Source of the DNA: Balanoglossus misakiensis
Taxonomy: Eukaryota > Hemichordata
Direction: 5' to 3'
Length of the DNA stretch: 64,000 nucleotides
Assembly (NCBI GenBank): GCA_040954595.2
Contig: CM082589.2
Coordinates: 2,170,001-2,234,000, forward strand
Both the position numbers and the translations under genes were made by a program. This document shows positions 42,533 to 53,102 of the stretch, one piece after another. The notes beneath the pieces were generated by a model. The model searched no databases. It was not told the DNA's origin and worked only from the letters and a program-made list of their open reading frames with translations. How positions within the stretch are numbered: the first letter of the stretch is position 1; each line of letters begins with the position of its first letter.

Positions 42533-42725
42533 CTAAGTGCAAATTTGTTGGATCTTTTACTAGAATAACCACGAACTCCTGGTAACTTTGGTAGATTATC
42601 GACCCTGGATTGGTGCGTGATATCGATGGTGACGTCTCGGGGAACCCAGTGCCTATAGGGACAGCGGAATCTTCTAACACACGACGATGTAGCGCTGATG
42701 TGGATCTGTAGCGCACAAGAACGCA
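42533..42725 (-). other. Candidate minus-strand exon ending at 42533
   Basis: On the minus strand one frame is open from about 42740 to the donor GCACTTAG|GTAAGAC (GT at 42532-42531). The open frame reads ...YQSYQEFVVILVKDPTNLHL and has no ATG, so it would be an internal exon or, more probably, a leader exon. A possible weak acceptor, TTCACGTAG, precedes it. The surrounding 42.6-42.95 kb is CpG-rich. No family is recognised. Confidence 0.2.
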
Positions 42726-43070
42726 GATTCCTGTATCCACTCTACGTGAACACGCCTCACAGCTCAGTGTGTCGCTGGTAACACTCAGAGAGACACCTGG
42801 CGCCGTCTACGTGTAGAGGTCTCGACGGAGACAGCACTGTGTGAATTGTCCTGGGGGAGATTCGACCGCTGTGAGACTGCGCTGTTCGTTCATACGCACG
42901 GTTCTTATCACTCCACCTGGAAAAACGCATATGACAGACGTGCTAAACCACAAAAGGCTGTAGGCAATGGGTTCAGCTTAGCGGCATCAAACCGTTGTCA
43001 GTATTCATTAATATAATGGTGTGACGTAGCTTGATAACTTTCACGTCATTGGTGTAACGTTGACCCAAAG

Positions 43071-43260
43071 TACTGTAAAACGGGGAAATTTTCGCGACAG
43101 GATATTTTTGCGACATCAAAAGTGGCAACTGTTACGCGACATTAATTTTCACGTTCGCTTATTCTCCGGAAAACATTTTTACGCAACTTTTTATTTTCGC
43201 AATTTTTTGGCTCTTACCTTGTTCGCGAAAAATTATCATTCGCGAAAGTTTCCCATTTCC
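43071..43260. mobile_element. MITE, diverged second copy of the same family
   Basis: It begins TACTGTAAAACGGGGAAA and carries TTTTCGCGAC, then ACTGTTACGCGACATTAATT and TTTTCACGTT, in the same order and orientation as the copy at 41987. The right side has TTCGCGAAAGTTTCCC, an imperfect inverted partner of the left GGGGAAATTTTCGCGA. The outermost ACAGTA of the right end is missing, so the exact right boundary is uncertain. It is non-coding. Confidence 0.7.
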
Positions 43261-43599
43261 TGATGAGTGGAGGGGGTGGACAAAATGACACAAAGACACC
43301 TTAAATTCAATGACAGAAAATATAATGAACAGTAATTCTATCAAAATTCAAAATGTACACAATAATATTGTCGATTACAATCTCGTTACAAGGAATTTTC
43401 TATCTCTAAATTGAATGAACTCGCTTGTCCTCTCAATGCATCTAAGTATTTCCAAAAAAAATATTGATCAAAATGTAAAAGCTCTATGTTACAGTGAAAA
43501 CGAGTAAGACTTTCTTTAAGAGTCACTGCTCATTTCAAGTTCATAAACGAATGTGTGAAGCGATATCAAGATTTGGCGATGGGGGCGCTGTCCATGACG

Positions 43600-44419
43600 C
43601 AACAGTCGCGGCGATTTGCTTTCAAAATCCAACGGAATTTCCTCTATCAATGAGAAAAACGATCAAAATTCACTTGTCGAGAACGCTCTGAGTGCCTTCA
43701 AACGTGAAGTAAAACACGGCGACAAAGCGTCGATCAATTCCGTGATCGAGTGTTCCTGCTCGTAATATGATTCGTCCAAAGTTTTAGACAATGGGGTTGA
43801 TTTAATTATGCGCTGCACTCCCCACGCAATGAATGGCCGTAACTTTATCAAATCCAGTCCGATTTTCACACGAATTGTGTTAATGGAATCGTACTTACAT
43901 CAGCTTTCAATACGTGAAGCATCGGCGTTGAGAAACCTGTGCGAGTATCCGTAGTCGTTGGATCTCGGCGATTGGTGTCTCCAAAGTCTGATCGGTTTCA
44001 GCAATCAATTTCATCAACGTCAACGGGTTCATTCAGGGACAGCATGCCTGTGGTTCAAAAGAGTCGATAAAATAATTCTCACGTCGGGATCTCATGGAAA
44101 AATAGCTCAAATATTGTCAGTTAACATCCGGCTCACCTCGATTCCCCTATAGATGCAATTTCGTCGCATAATTCTGCCGATGGATCGGATTTTTGTGGGA
44201 TACCACTCCCATCAATACGATCAAACAACGGCCATATTAAATTTTAAAAAGTTCCCACTCACTCTCTATAGTTGCACGCCGTATACACCCGCCAAACTTT
44301 TGGCGAAATACAAACGCCTAGACGGAATGAATTTAACCTTCCAGCGGCAAATATCAGTCTATAACAATATAAGAGCTTCTATGCAGAAACGTGACAACTT
44401 AAAAATGGATACCTCATAA
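43600..44419 (+). pseudogene. Coding-like low-stop stretch, function unknown
   Basis: One + strand frame runs from about 43.6 kb to the TAA at 44417 with only three internal stops (43758, 43950, 44150), leaving open blocks of about 45, 63, 66 and 88 codons. In DNA of this composition more than ten stops would be expected. The last block reads MQFRRIILPMDRIFVG... I recognise no domain. The minus strand of the first part is also unusually open, and the block is CpG-rich, which lowers stop frequency. A decayed gene or a CpG-rich regulatory block are both possible. Confidence 0.2.
43899..44080 (-). other. Candidate minus-strand leader exon with consensus donor
   Basis: The minus strand carries GAAAGCTGAT|GTAAGTAC, with GT at 43898-43897, a near-perfect donor inside a CpG-rich block (about 43.55-44.4 kb). 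The exon upstream edge is unknown; 44080 is only a nominal limit. Both strands have long low-stop stretches here. I cannot assign a product. Confidence 0.2.
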
Positions 44420-46988
44420 AAAAATAGAGTAAACAACTGCGGACTACTTCAATGCGCAATCACAATAACAAGGTAAGTCGGTAATTTGAATTGTATCAAA
44501 TATAAGATATACGTTGGGTCATTCCACTACGCTCTGAGGGGGTGCACATTCAATGATATTATACTATACACACACTTTGTGTGCGCCTGTACTAGGACCA
44601 GTGAATGACTCGTAACCATGGGAACGACAACGAAGAAGTGCAAGCTAATTTTGTTCAAAATTAAACCCTGACACTGAACATATGACCGAGGAATGCCTGT
44701 GATGCCCAGAAGTTGCAAGCGTATGGATGAGTCAAAGCATTGGCAGAAATTGATAGATCTAACCCTTTACCAACAAATCAAATCCTGCACAGATGTCTGG
44801 GAAAATTGAATACACCACACCATTGATGAAAAATGAGATACATATATCAATAAATCATAGCACAAAATTAAATTTAACGCCTGATTAAATTTCATCTTGT
44901 ACAAACAAGGTTGCTTGAGAGATATGATGAACACATGGGTGGGAATTAAGTCTACCATTCTGTCCAGATGAATAATTAAATAGGAGAGTCACAGCAGAAG
45001 AAATTGATGAATTTCTCTTGCTCGTGTTATTGAAATATCTAGTTCTTCGTTTTCCTTATATACAAGTATTAATCAACCTCGATATTGCCAGATCAGTTTT
45101 AAATTAAAAGCGTCCCAGTGAATGCAACGAGAGGTGGAGCGGAAAGTTTTGACACCAACTCCAATGGTTCCGGAACACCCACAAAGGAAGTAATTACAGT
45201 TCATGCAGCCGGTCGTTTGAGGTCGTGTTTTGTAATTTGTGCAATACCATAGATGACACCTGGTTCATTATTAGTCACCTAATTTTTTTCTGTACCTTGC
45301 TATCGATTCTGATTTGTATTATGCATTTGTCATTTATCCACAGGCTTCTAAATGATGGGTCAGTCGGTCTGACAGAGAGGAAGAAACCCTCTTGAACACA
45401 AAGCCCCAATAACTTGACTGAGCTAAACTAATCTGTTTCTACAGGGCAAAATATTTACTCTGCAGTCTAGACGCGCTGTAGTTAAGGTGTCAATAAACGG
45501 ACTGTGTACGGGCCACCGTATACCGGTATTCAATATCACGTGCATTCAAATCAAGAGTGAACCCAGCTCACACAACCGAGATTTCAGAGCAGACTGCGTC
45601 AGCGAAATGTATGGTTATACCGTGGTAGAATAAACAGCATTGCCTATTTACCTAACTGTATTGCCCACACGTGGTTTGCGTGTTGCTTAATGTCAAACAG
45701 TCATGTTCGATTGTAATTAATTCTACAGAATATCCTGACGTCTTCATTAAGAGCACGTGCAAACACTTATGAAGAATTGCTTACAAGATATATATTACGT
45801 GGGTCTGTTTCGTACTTTTACCTCGCGGACTTAACATGTTACGGATGCAGGTGCTAAACGGTTGTTACCATGGAATCGAAATGTCAATGAATGATAATTA
45901 TTGCAATATCACCATGATAGCATTAGATATGGAAACATGCTTTCATCTTCAATTTACTGCACCACTTATATTTAGTTTTCAATTATTTTAAAGCGTAAAG
46001 ACACTGGGAAGATTGCTCAATTTTAGGAATCGCGCATTTGGCCAACACTTGAACGGCGACACTTTTACTGTTGATCGTAAATCACAGCCTTAATTAATCA
46101 GCCCATTTGTAGCGAGTTCTCACTACAGAGCTGGTCAATACCTCCATTTTGCCCTGGGGGGTTGCTCATAAAATGTCTGCGTGATTCCTCTCGTTAATGT
46201 TGAATTGAACTCCACGTTCAAATACGATTTGCAATTGTTAGACCATGAAATCACCGGATATAGGTCCCACGGAAGAGAAAATGAATGATCCAGATTAAAC
46301 GTTTGGTTTTTCGACTCATGGACAACACACAGTCTGGTGTTAGCAGATGACTGAAGCAGTTATAGCCTATTTGCGCGTTGATGTGGCGCTATCATCTAAT
46401 AAGACCTGTATTTTATCTTCCAGGCAGACAATTCTATCATGGGAAAATTTATGGGTTTTCAAAGTGTTCAGGGCATCAGAATTGTTTCGATGTTACTGAC
46501 AAGACGCCGTGCGAAGATAAAATTCGCATCTGGAGGGAACTATTACTGTATTCACTCACACACAAATTGACTTGTAAATGTACAGGCATTTAGTTGTGTT
46601 GAAAATTATAACACCCAGAGGCGGATCGTGCTATTATCTGTTACCGTTGTCTAGTTATGTTTCAGTAAATCGTTTGGGAGTTTGTAGATCACTGCGGCAT
46701 GCTTGGCTGATTTATTTTCCTGCTGTCCATGCAGTGATATCGTACAGGGCCACGATTCACAAAATAAATGTTATGTCCCGTGTAATCGTACGACGAAGAT
46801 ACTTTCCAAACCACATGACGTCGAGGACGATATACTTAAGTGAACAAAACGCCTTTGTCGCTTGAAAATGGTGCTGAAAAGTGACAGACACGGCCGCTTT
46901 TAGTAATTACGAGAGTATCACGGCGATGCACAACATGTGGGCGACAACCAGAAAATTGCTGTACTAGGCACACACTGAAAACGCTTAC
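44420..46988. other. No gene seen
   Basis: AT-rich spacer with short ORFs without domain or splice support. Confidence 0.6.
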
Positions 46989-47370
46989 CTCTGACCCTTC
47001 TATCTTTTGGTATCCTTGCGTTCGGTGCTCACTCGCTCGTCTGTGTGACAGGGCCGTTTTCGTTGTAGGTTTACCCGGTAACGACAGCCCTGTTTTCATT
47101 CAGCTTCCTCGTCAACAAGAGCTGAGACGTGGGTTTGGAAATACACGTGTATTTTGACGACAAGACTCCGTGGACCGACCACCTTCTTCACGCGAGATGC
47201 CACAGTATGGCCTGAAGGACGAGACTGTGTCAGGGATGGCAGGTGTTAAAGCCATTTCGGTAAACGCTCTCGACGAATATAGTGCAAGCCCGCAAGTTAA
47301 ACCCAGCTGTGATTGTTCAATGAGGCGAGCCCCTTTGATCGCACACAGCCATACAGCAGAGGCCAGGTCA
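46900..47370. promoter_or_regulatory. CpG-rich patch, possible promoter
   Basis: Local enrichment of CG dinucleotides surrounds the minus-strand ATG/donor pair at 46989-47099. It is also open on the + strand at 47170-47376. Judged by eye. Confidence 0.3.
46989..47099 (-). CDS. Candidate minus-strand first exon in a CpG-rich patch (37 codons)
   Basis: On the minus strand an ATG at 47099 opens 37 codons (MKTGLSLPGKPTTKTALSHR...) that end at the donor GGGTCAGAG|GTAAGCG (GT at 46988-46987), phase 0. The surroundings (about 46.9-47.35 kb) are CpG-rich compared with the flanks. No protein family is recognised. It may equally be a leader exon with a chance frame. Confidence 0.25.
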
Positions 47371-47376
47371 CCGTAA

Positions 47377-50300
47377 AATACAGAATTAATTCAAAACAAA
47401 CAGTGGGAAGTTAGGAATCGACGAACCATAGTCACTTCCTCTATTCCCATGGTGTATAGTAAATAGGAAACGCCCCCAAAATATAGTTATATTAAGCTAG
47501 CGCAAATATCCATCACTTATACACGTCCTACATGGATGGTGGCCCATTTCTTTGACCATATTTGCCACACCTGTCGTAAAATAACTTTCGAGAAAAAGGG
47601 AGGATAAATTATCTGCTTACATCTTTTCATAGCCTCATATTCCACCAGGACAAATAATTGCATTTTATTGGTGAGCTTTACTGTAATATTGCTACTACTA
47701 AAAACATGGCGAGGAATGACAAAAACTTACCAGGTGGAGCTCTTCCAAATAAAAGGGACTTCAGAGACACGCCAACGTTTGTGCCAAGCTTCCTTACGTG
47801 CGAGTTACAATGCAGACCCTTCGGGCATAACTCGCTAGAATTTACGGAACCAGAAAAAAACAAGAAACCGTGTGTTGTCCCCGAGCCGTAAATTGCCAGA
47901 ACGCACGACTGAATGAAGCTCCGGATGAGACCCGCTGAGTGTGCAGATGGATTTGCAATTGTTGATGTAATGCGAGGCGAGCGGTCGCCACGTGAACAGG
48001 TACATTAATTCGGGGGATATTTCATCAGAACCATCCAACAGAACGCAGTTAGAAGCCGGGCGAAACTATCCTGGAGAGGAGGTAGTAGTTATCATTCCGG
48101 TCGGCATTGTAAAAAATGTAGAACATCTCACGATTTCAAAAAACACAGATTTTCTAAGCTATCACGTCTCTCTTCGTGAATCACATTTTTTTAAATATAT
48201 GCAAACAAAGTTTTAAAATTGTTCCCAATTCAATAGTAGCATTGATGAAAACAACGATAAAGTACATGACTTTTAGAATTATTTGAATCGTGCATGTTAA
48301 AATGTCTCCTGTGAGAGGAAGTAAAGGTCGACGTACTTCCCGTTGGTCAAAAAAGGGCGACGCTACTCTATGGGAATGAAAGTGGTCCAGACACAGTGTG
48401 AGAGATGTGATTAATGGCAGGAACAAATTCGAATCCCGTCGCATATATGGAACGAGACTAGCACTTCTAAAAATGATAAATTGTACTGAAGTCACCCGCT
48501 GATAAATCTTGATTACCTGTCATAGGAAAATGCAAATTAGATGTGCTACTGTGTATTGAGGTCTGTCACGTGATAAACCGGCCGTCCTCTGCCCTTGTAT
48601 CTCTATCGTATTTTGCCCCCCCCCCCCAAAAAAAAAATAAAATAAAATAAAATACCGTATGTTTTGGATTCATGTCTTTAAGTTTTGTTGTCTTTCAATT
48701 AATTTTTATTATTTTATCCCCTGGTTGTGGATTGTGATTGACACTTTCGACACACTGGAGTCCTCGTAGCGGATAGTTGTTTGGTGAAATTGGGTTATCC
48801 AAATTCCCTTTACATATATATTGGACATATGTATCCGCAATGAATAATTAACCCAAATAAAGGACTGAATATTTCATCCATAAGTTCATCTAAAACCCAA
48901 AACACATGTTTCTTACAGGGTTTGAATTTCTTTTTTCTTTACAGCACAATCAATCATTTTGATTTATTGTCAGTAGACTGATAAATTACACTCTTTGTCA
49001 AATAAACATATGCATTCTTAAAATAATTCATTTCATTTCAGTTGTCGTAAAATCAATTCTGGCTGTAAGTTGACGCGTTTCTGTATTGTTAATAAAGGGA
49101 CCATCTGCCACGGAAGATCCAGGGTGCAGCAAGAATTATTTGATTTTCCGAGTACATTGTATATTGAAAGCAAAGGAACAGTATCTATATTTATGTCGGC
49201 GCTTGCATGAAAGACGGACAATCGTCGGAGCAGGTGCCATTTGTCACCGCGTATTGCGATCGTTTTTCCTCATTTTAAATTCGTTTTGTAAGTGTATCTG
49301 TGGAGGAGTAGAGAATAAAACTGTTCATCCTTGTATGCCTAAAGCAGTCTTTATTCACCAACGTTTAAAACCCACACATGGACTATAAAAGTGAGAAAAA
49401 ATGTCGTAGCCAGCAGCAAACATATTGAAAATTTCGCATTGCCCGTTTCAAAGGTGCCTAAGGGTTTTCGAAAACTACGAACATCCGGACAACTCGACTA
49501 AATTTTCGATGACGTTATATTGGTAATTTGCTACTTTCCGCCAGGGGGTAGTAGCGGGTCCATAAGAAGCAACTTCCTTATGACACGTTCTGTCGTGACT
49601 GGCCGTGATAAGAACCAATTGAATTCCAACAGGAAGTTGATTAGTGAACTTTTCTAAGATATTGTGATGAATTGAATGAAAACCGATAAAATATGGGACT
49701 ATTTCTAAAATAGTGTGAACATTTGATCACGCTCCCATTTCCTGTCTAGCTTCGAGAGCAGCTGTATCTGCCTTTATGCATGTACATGTATATTAGAAGG
49801 AAACAGAGTCGTGAAGTGTGCATTACTCTCCTCGCCACCTCCTCGGATTAGTCAGAGCCTAAAACCATTGATGATTACACTGTATCACAGACTCCGCGGC
49901 GCAAGTGGTTAAAAAATATGGCGCCCAAAAATCTGAAACGAAAATTTGATTACTCGTTCATCTCCGACATCCTATAGAAAATTGTTGTTTTAATCGATAC
50001 TAATTAATTAAATTAAAGAAAATGATAATAAAATGTGTGATTTATATCGAGTTAGCAGGTTCAAAAAACTGCTTCGATGAACTACTCTTGACTAGAATTT
50101 GAATTTGAAGATCAATTCCCGAAGGGAACACTCATGCTTTAATGGTGATTAAATTTGTTTGAATAGTGATTCTTTAAGAGCCCTAAATATTTTTTTTATT
50201 TCTTGCTCATCTCGGTGGGTGTGTACTTCAATAAGCATATTGCACACACCTACTGTTCACATAGTCAAAGCACAGACAAATAGAAAAGTCTGTGGTCAAA

Positions 50301-52027
50301 GGGAATGTCCGTTGTCCGTTGTCCGTTGATTTTGCGGACTTAATTAAGAATTAGTTCAGGATGTGTATTTCCGGTATGTGGAGGAACTTCACTATTGGCC
50401 TTGAACACGCGAATGGAAATGGTTTCGCATTAGTATTGAAAAAGCAATGAAGCTGCAAAGCCACCTCTCATTTCTGAGACATCCTTTGAGGCTGCTAATT
50501 ACTCCTTCGAGGGTGATTACATCCTCGTTTCAAGAACGTGTAACGATTTTGTCAGTTAACCTCACTTAACGTGGAAGGAAAGTGGGTCATCGACCGCCAT
50601 TGATCGTGTGCATCATGCCATGTGTGGTGACAGAGTCTAACAAAATTTATAAACTTCTGTAAGATCATGGGGACTGCGTTGTTTGTCATGTATCACGTGG
50701 GAACGGCTATTCTTAACATTCTAATGCAAGGGGTACTGTCTGGACAGTTGAATGCGATTATCAAGGAAATAAAATGGATGAAACGTGACAAACTACTCAA
50801 ACGGGCAATAAAACTCTCCGAAGTGTGTTGAACAGATCACGTTCTCATAAAACCAGCTTCCAGACAGCTACTTTGTGTAGTCAGGGATTCGAAGGAGATT
50901 TTCCCGTGAACGTCGGCTGCCATGGAAATGCTTCGCTCGAATATTCGCGGCTGTGGTGGATACCCGTTGCGCTTCGTCGTCAGGAACGAGTTCGAGTACA
51001 GCGCAGCCAGCGACAGAGTTGGAAAAGGGGGAATTCTTTCGAAGAAAATGATGTAGGCATACATGTAGGTGGCGCCATCATACACGAGTACACTGCTTCT
51101 TTTTTAGTATCTCTATGTTCACAGCTACTCACATATTGTAGCGGATCAAGTCGAAGCCCAGCCAGGAAGTGACTGTGAAAATGTGTCTATCGTAGGCGCT
51201 GACTGTGGTACTTATACAGTTCAATAATTTTACTTTTATGTGTGTTTGTGATTAAATAAATAATTTTGAATTCTCGCCAATCGACCAGCTCGCACACCAA
51301 GCCCAGTACACTTCACTCATGAGAAATACACAGCTCACTGATCTTGCCATGCAACCATTTATTACAGAAATATAAATGAATGGGTGACTCGACAATGCAA
51401 GGGAAAAACCCTCAGTACAAAACAATTCTACAAAAATGAACATTTCAACGTGTTCGTTTTCCGTCATACAAAAGAGTTGCGACATCAAAATTAAGTCTCG
51501 AATCAAAAGAACACACAAATAATTTATGCTTTGGCCTTATAACGTACCCAGTTCGATAAATAATCTGTAAACAATACCCACATTCACAGTAAAACGATCT
51601 AGTTACTTTACAAAGTAAAAAGTGTCTACAGAAACTCACCCAATTGCAAGGCCAGATGTAGTTTTAGCGAGGGAGGAGGAGACGTCCAAATTTGTGGCTT
51701 CTACCCTGCACCGCCGCCACGTTCACGACAGGGCGGTGTGTTTGTTTGTGAGATCACTGAACGTTCAACGTGGCACACAGGTGACAGAAATGGGAAACTT
51801 GTTCATTGTAGGCAACAGGTGAGTACGGACACATCGCATGTGAGAGTAAACAGGTGTTGACAACGCGCCAGTGCACGTGGACCAATAGAATTGGGGTACA
51901 ATTGCCGCCTCTGAATTAATCTAATGAGAGCGTACAGGTGTGAAAACAGTATGATTAAACAAAAAATTACTTGTACATCTATTTTTTTTCAACGGTCACA
52001 TATGTGACTTAGAGGTGATATGGTCCT
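47377..52027. other. No secure gene; downstream side of the GPCR
   Basis: This contains the C/A simple repeat at 48616, a weak + strand first-exon candidate ending at the donor GGCAACAG|GTGAGTAC near 51820, and an open minus-strand stretch at 50837-51085. A minus-strand AATAAA is present at about 51356-51361, but it is distant from the GPCR stop. Confidence 0.5.
48616..48654. repeat. C12-A10-(TAAAA)n simple repeat
   Basis: Twelve C, ten A, then TAAAA units. It could be the tail of an old retroposon, but no body was recognised. Confidence 0.85.
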
Positions 52028-53089
52028 CTAAGCGCGGGTGCTGCCGTTTCTCACAGACGAGCCTGCGGTTATGCTTACTACCCCACTGCGATGCTGGGAC
52101 GATATCATTTTTCCTACTCCGTCCCTAAACCCTTTATATTTTAACGAATATATGATCGGATTCACACACACGTTGCACATGCACAAAGTGGTTGATACCA
52201 TGTAGAAAGTGTCTTCGAACGTCATCGGTCGACCAAAAACGTACATCAGGTTATAAATGGTCATTGGGGCCCAGCACACAATGAAACTGAAAAACACGAT
52301 ACAGAGCATTTTGAAAACACTTCGACTTGCTTTTAGCCGCTTGGCGCTCAGGTTGTTCTGAGCAGCCACCATGTTTGAGCTGATCGTTCGCACCGAATCG
52401 CTTGGGGCGACGGCCGTTCGATTCGCAAGACACTGAAACATTTGCACGTACGCATAAGTCATTATACCCAAAGGTGCCATGACTTGGAGGAAAGTATCGA
52501 CGAACAGGACACTCCTCGACGTCACCTCACCCCCAGCTAGTTCGCAATGGTCGTCTGAGTTCCTACTGAGTACAAACCAGGACGACGTGTAACAACATGA
52601 AAACACCCATTCCAGTGCGAATATTTTGTATGCCAACCGAATTGAGAACTTGCCCCTGTGCAGGAAGGGATGCACAATTCCCAAGTACCGCTCCACCGAG
52701 AGAGCAGTGAGATTCAACGAGGACACCAGAACAGGAGTCCACAAAAAGTACTCCGACCAGAACAGTTTGCAGAACAGTGTCGCAGACAAACTGTTCGGGG
52801 CCACGGGGAATCTCGGAACGACGTTGTTGAAAATGAAAACAACTGTTCCCAACAAGTCGACCACAGATTGATGTAAAATAAAACAGTTCGCCACCGCATA
52901 CGACGGGTGAAATAGCCGGGTTCTTGCCAACACAACAATGACAAGAGTATTGCCCGCTAGACCTAGTACACACACCGTTATGAAGCAAGCATACAGCCAC
53001 AGTGGAATATCCCTAAAAGACCAAAAACTGTATTCATAATCATTGGGGATAGACTCTGTGCCACTCGCCGAGTAAACATTTCCATCCAT
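52028..53089 (-). CDS. Rhodopsin-class (class A) G protein-coupled receptor, 353 aa, single coding exon
   Basis: This is a seven-helix plasma-membrane receptor of the rhodopsin family (Pfam PF00001), probably for a peptide or other small ligand. Visible landmarks are the TM1 GN motif (N47), TM2 Asp D78 within HQSVVDLLG, the disulphide pair C107 (top of TM3) and C182 (second extracellular loop), ERY at 133-135 ending TM3, CWAP at 272-275 in TM6, and NPIIY at 310-314 in TM7. A basic third intracellular loop and a short Ser/Thr-rich tail follow. The length is typical. The open frame extends 17 codons further 5' but only to a TTG. I start at the ATG ending at 53089, which has G at -3 and +4 and lies just after a splice acceptor. 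The tail has no clear palmitoylation cysteine, and the short N-terminus lacks an NxS/T site. The ligand and subfamily cannot be named from sequence alone. Confidence 0.94.
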   Translation of the reverse strand: MDGNVYSASGTESIPNDYEYSFWSFRDIPLWLYACFITVCVLGLAGNTLVIVVLARTRLFHPSYAVANCFILHQSVVDLLGTVVFIFNNVVPRFPVAPNSLSATLFCKLFWSEYFLWTPVLVSSLNLTALSVERYLGIVHPFLHRGKFSIRLAYKIFALEWVFSCCYTSSWFVLSRNSDDHCELAGGEVTSRSVLFVDTFLQVMAPLGIMTYAYVQMFQCLANRTAVAPSDSVRTISSNMVAAQNNLSAKRLKASRSVFKMLCIVFFSFIVCWAPMTIYNLMYVFGRPMTFEDTFYMVSTTLCMCNVCVNPIIYSLKYKGFRDGVGKMISSQHRSGVVSITAGSSVRNGSTRA

Positions 53090-53102
53090 GCCTGATAACT
53101 CT
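53090..53102 (-). other. Splice acceptor and short leader before the GPCR start codon
   Basis: Read on the minus strand, TTTGTATTTTTTACCGCAG ends at 53101. It is followed by 11 bases of leader and then the ATG at 53089. The long T-rich tract and CAG make a convincing acceptor. The receptor is therefore likely to have at least one upstream non-coding exon at higher coordinates, which fits the common pattern of an intronless GPCR coding region with a spliced 5' UTR. The upstream exon was not located. Confidence 0.5.

Noticed and set aside
48078-48100. let-7-like word GAGGTAGTAG
   Set aside because: Only the first part matches, and no complementary arm for a precursor hairpin is seen nearby.
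48425-48445. tRNA B-box-like AATTCGAATCC
   Set aside because: There is no matching A box or cloverleaf arms at the right spacing; the same holds for TTCGAATC near 14254.
52563-53000. Long ORFs (up to 145 codons) overlapping the GPCR in other frames
   Set aside because: They are shadows of the receptor coding sequence with no domains of their own.
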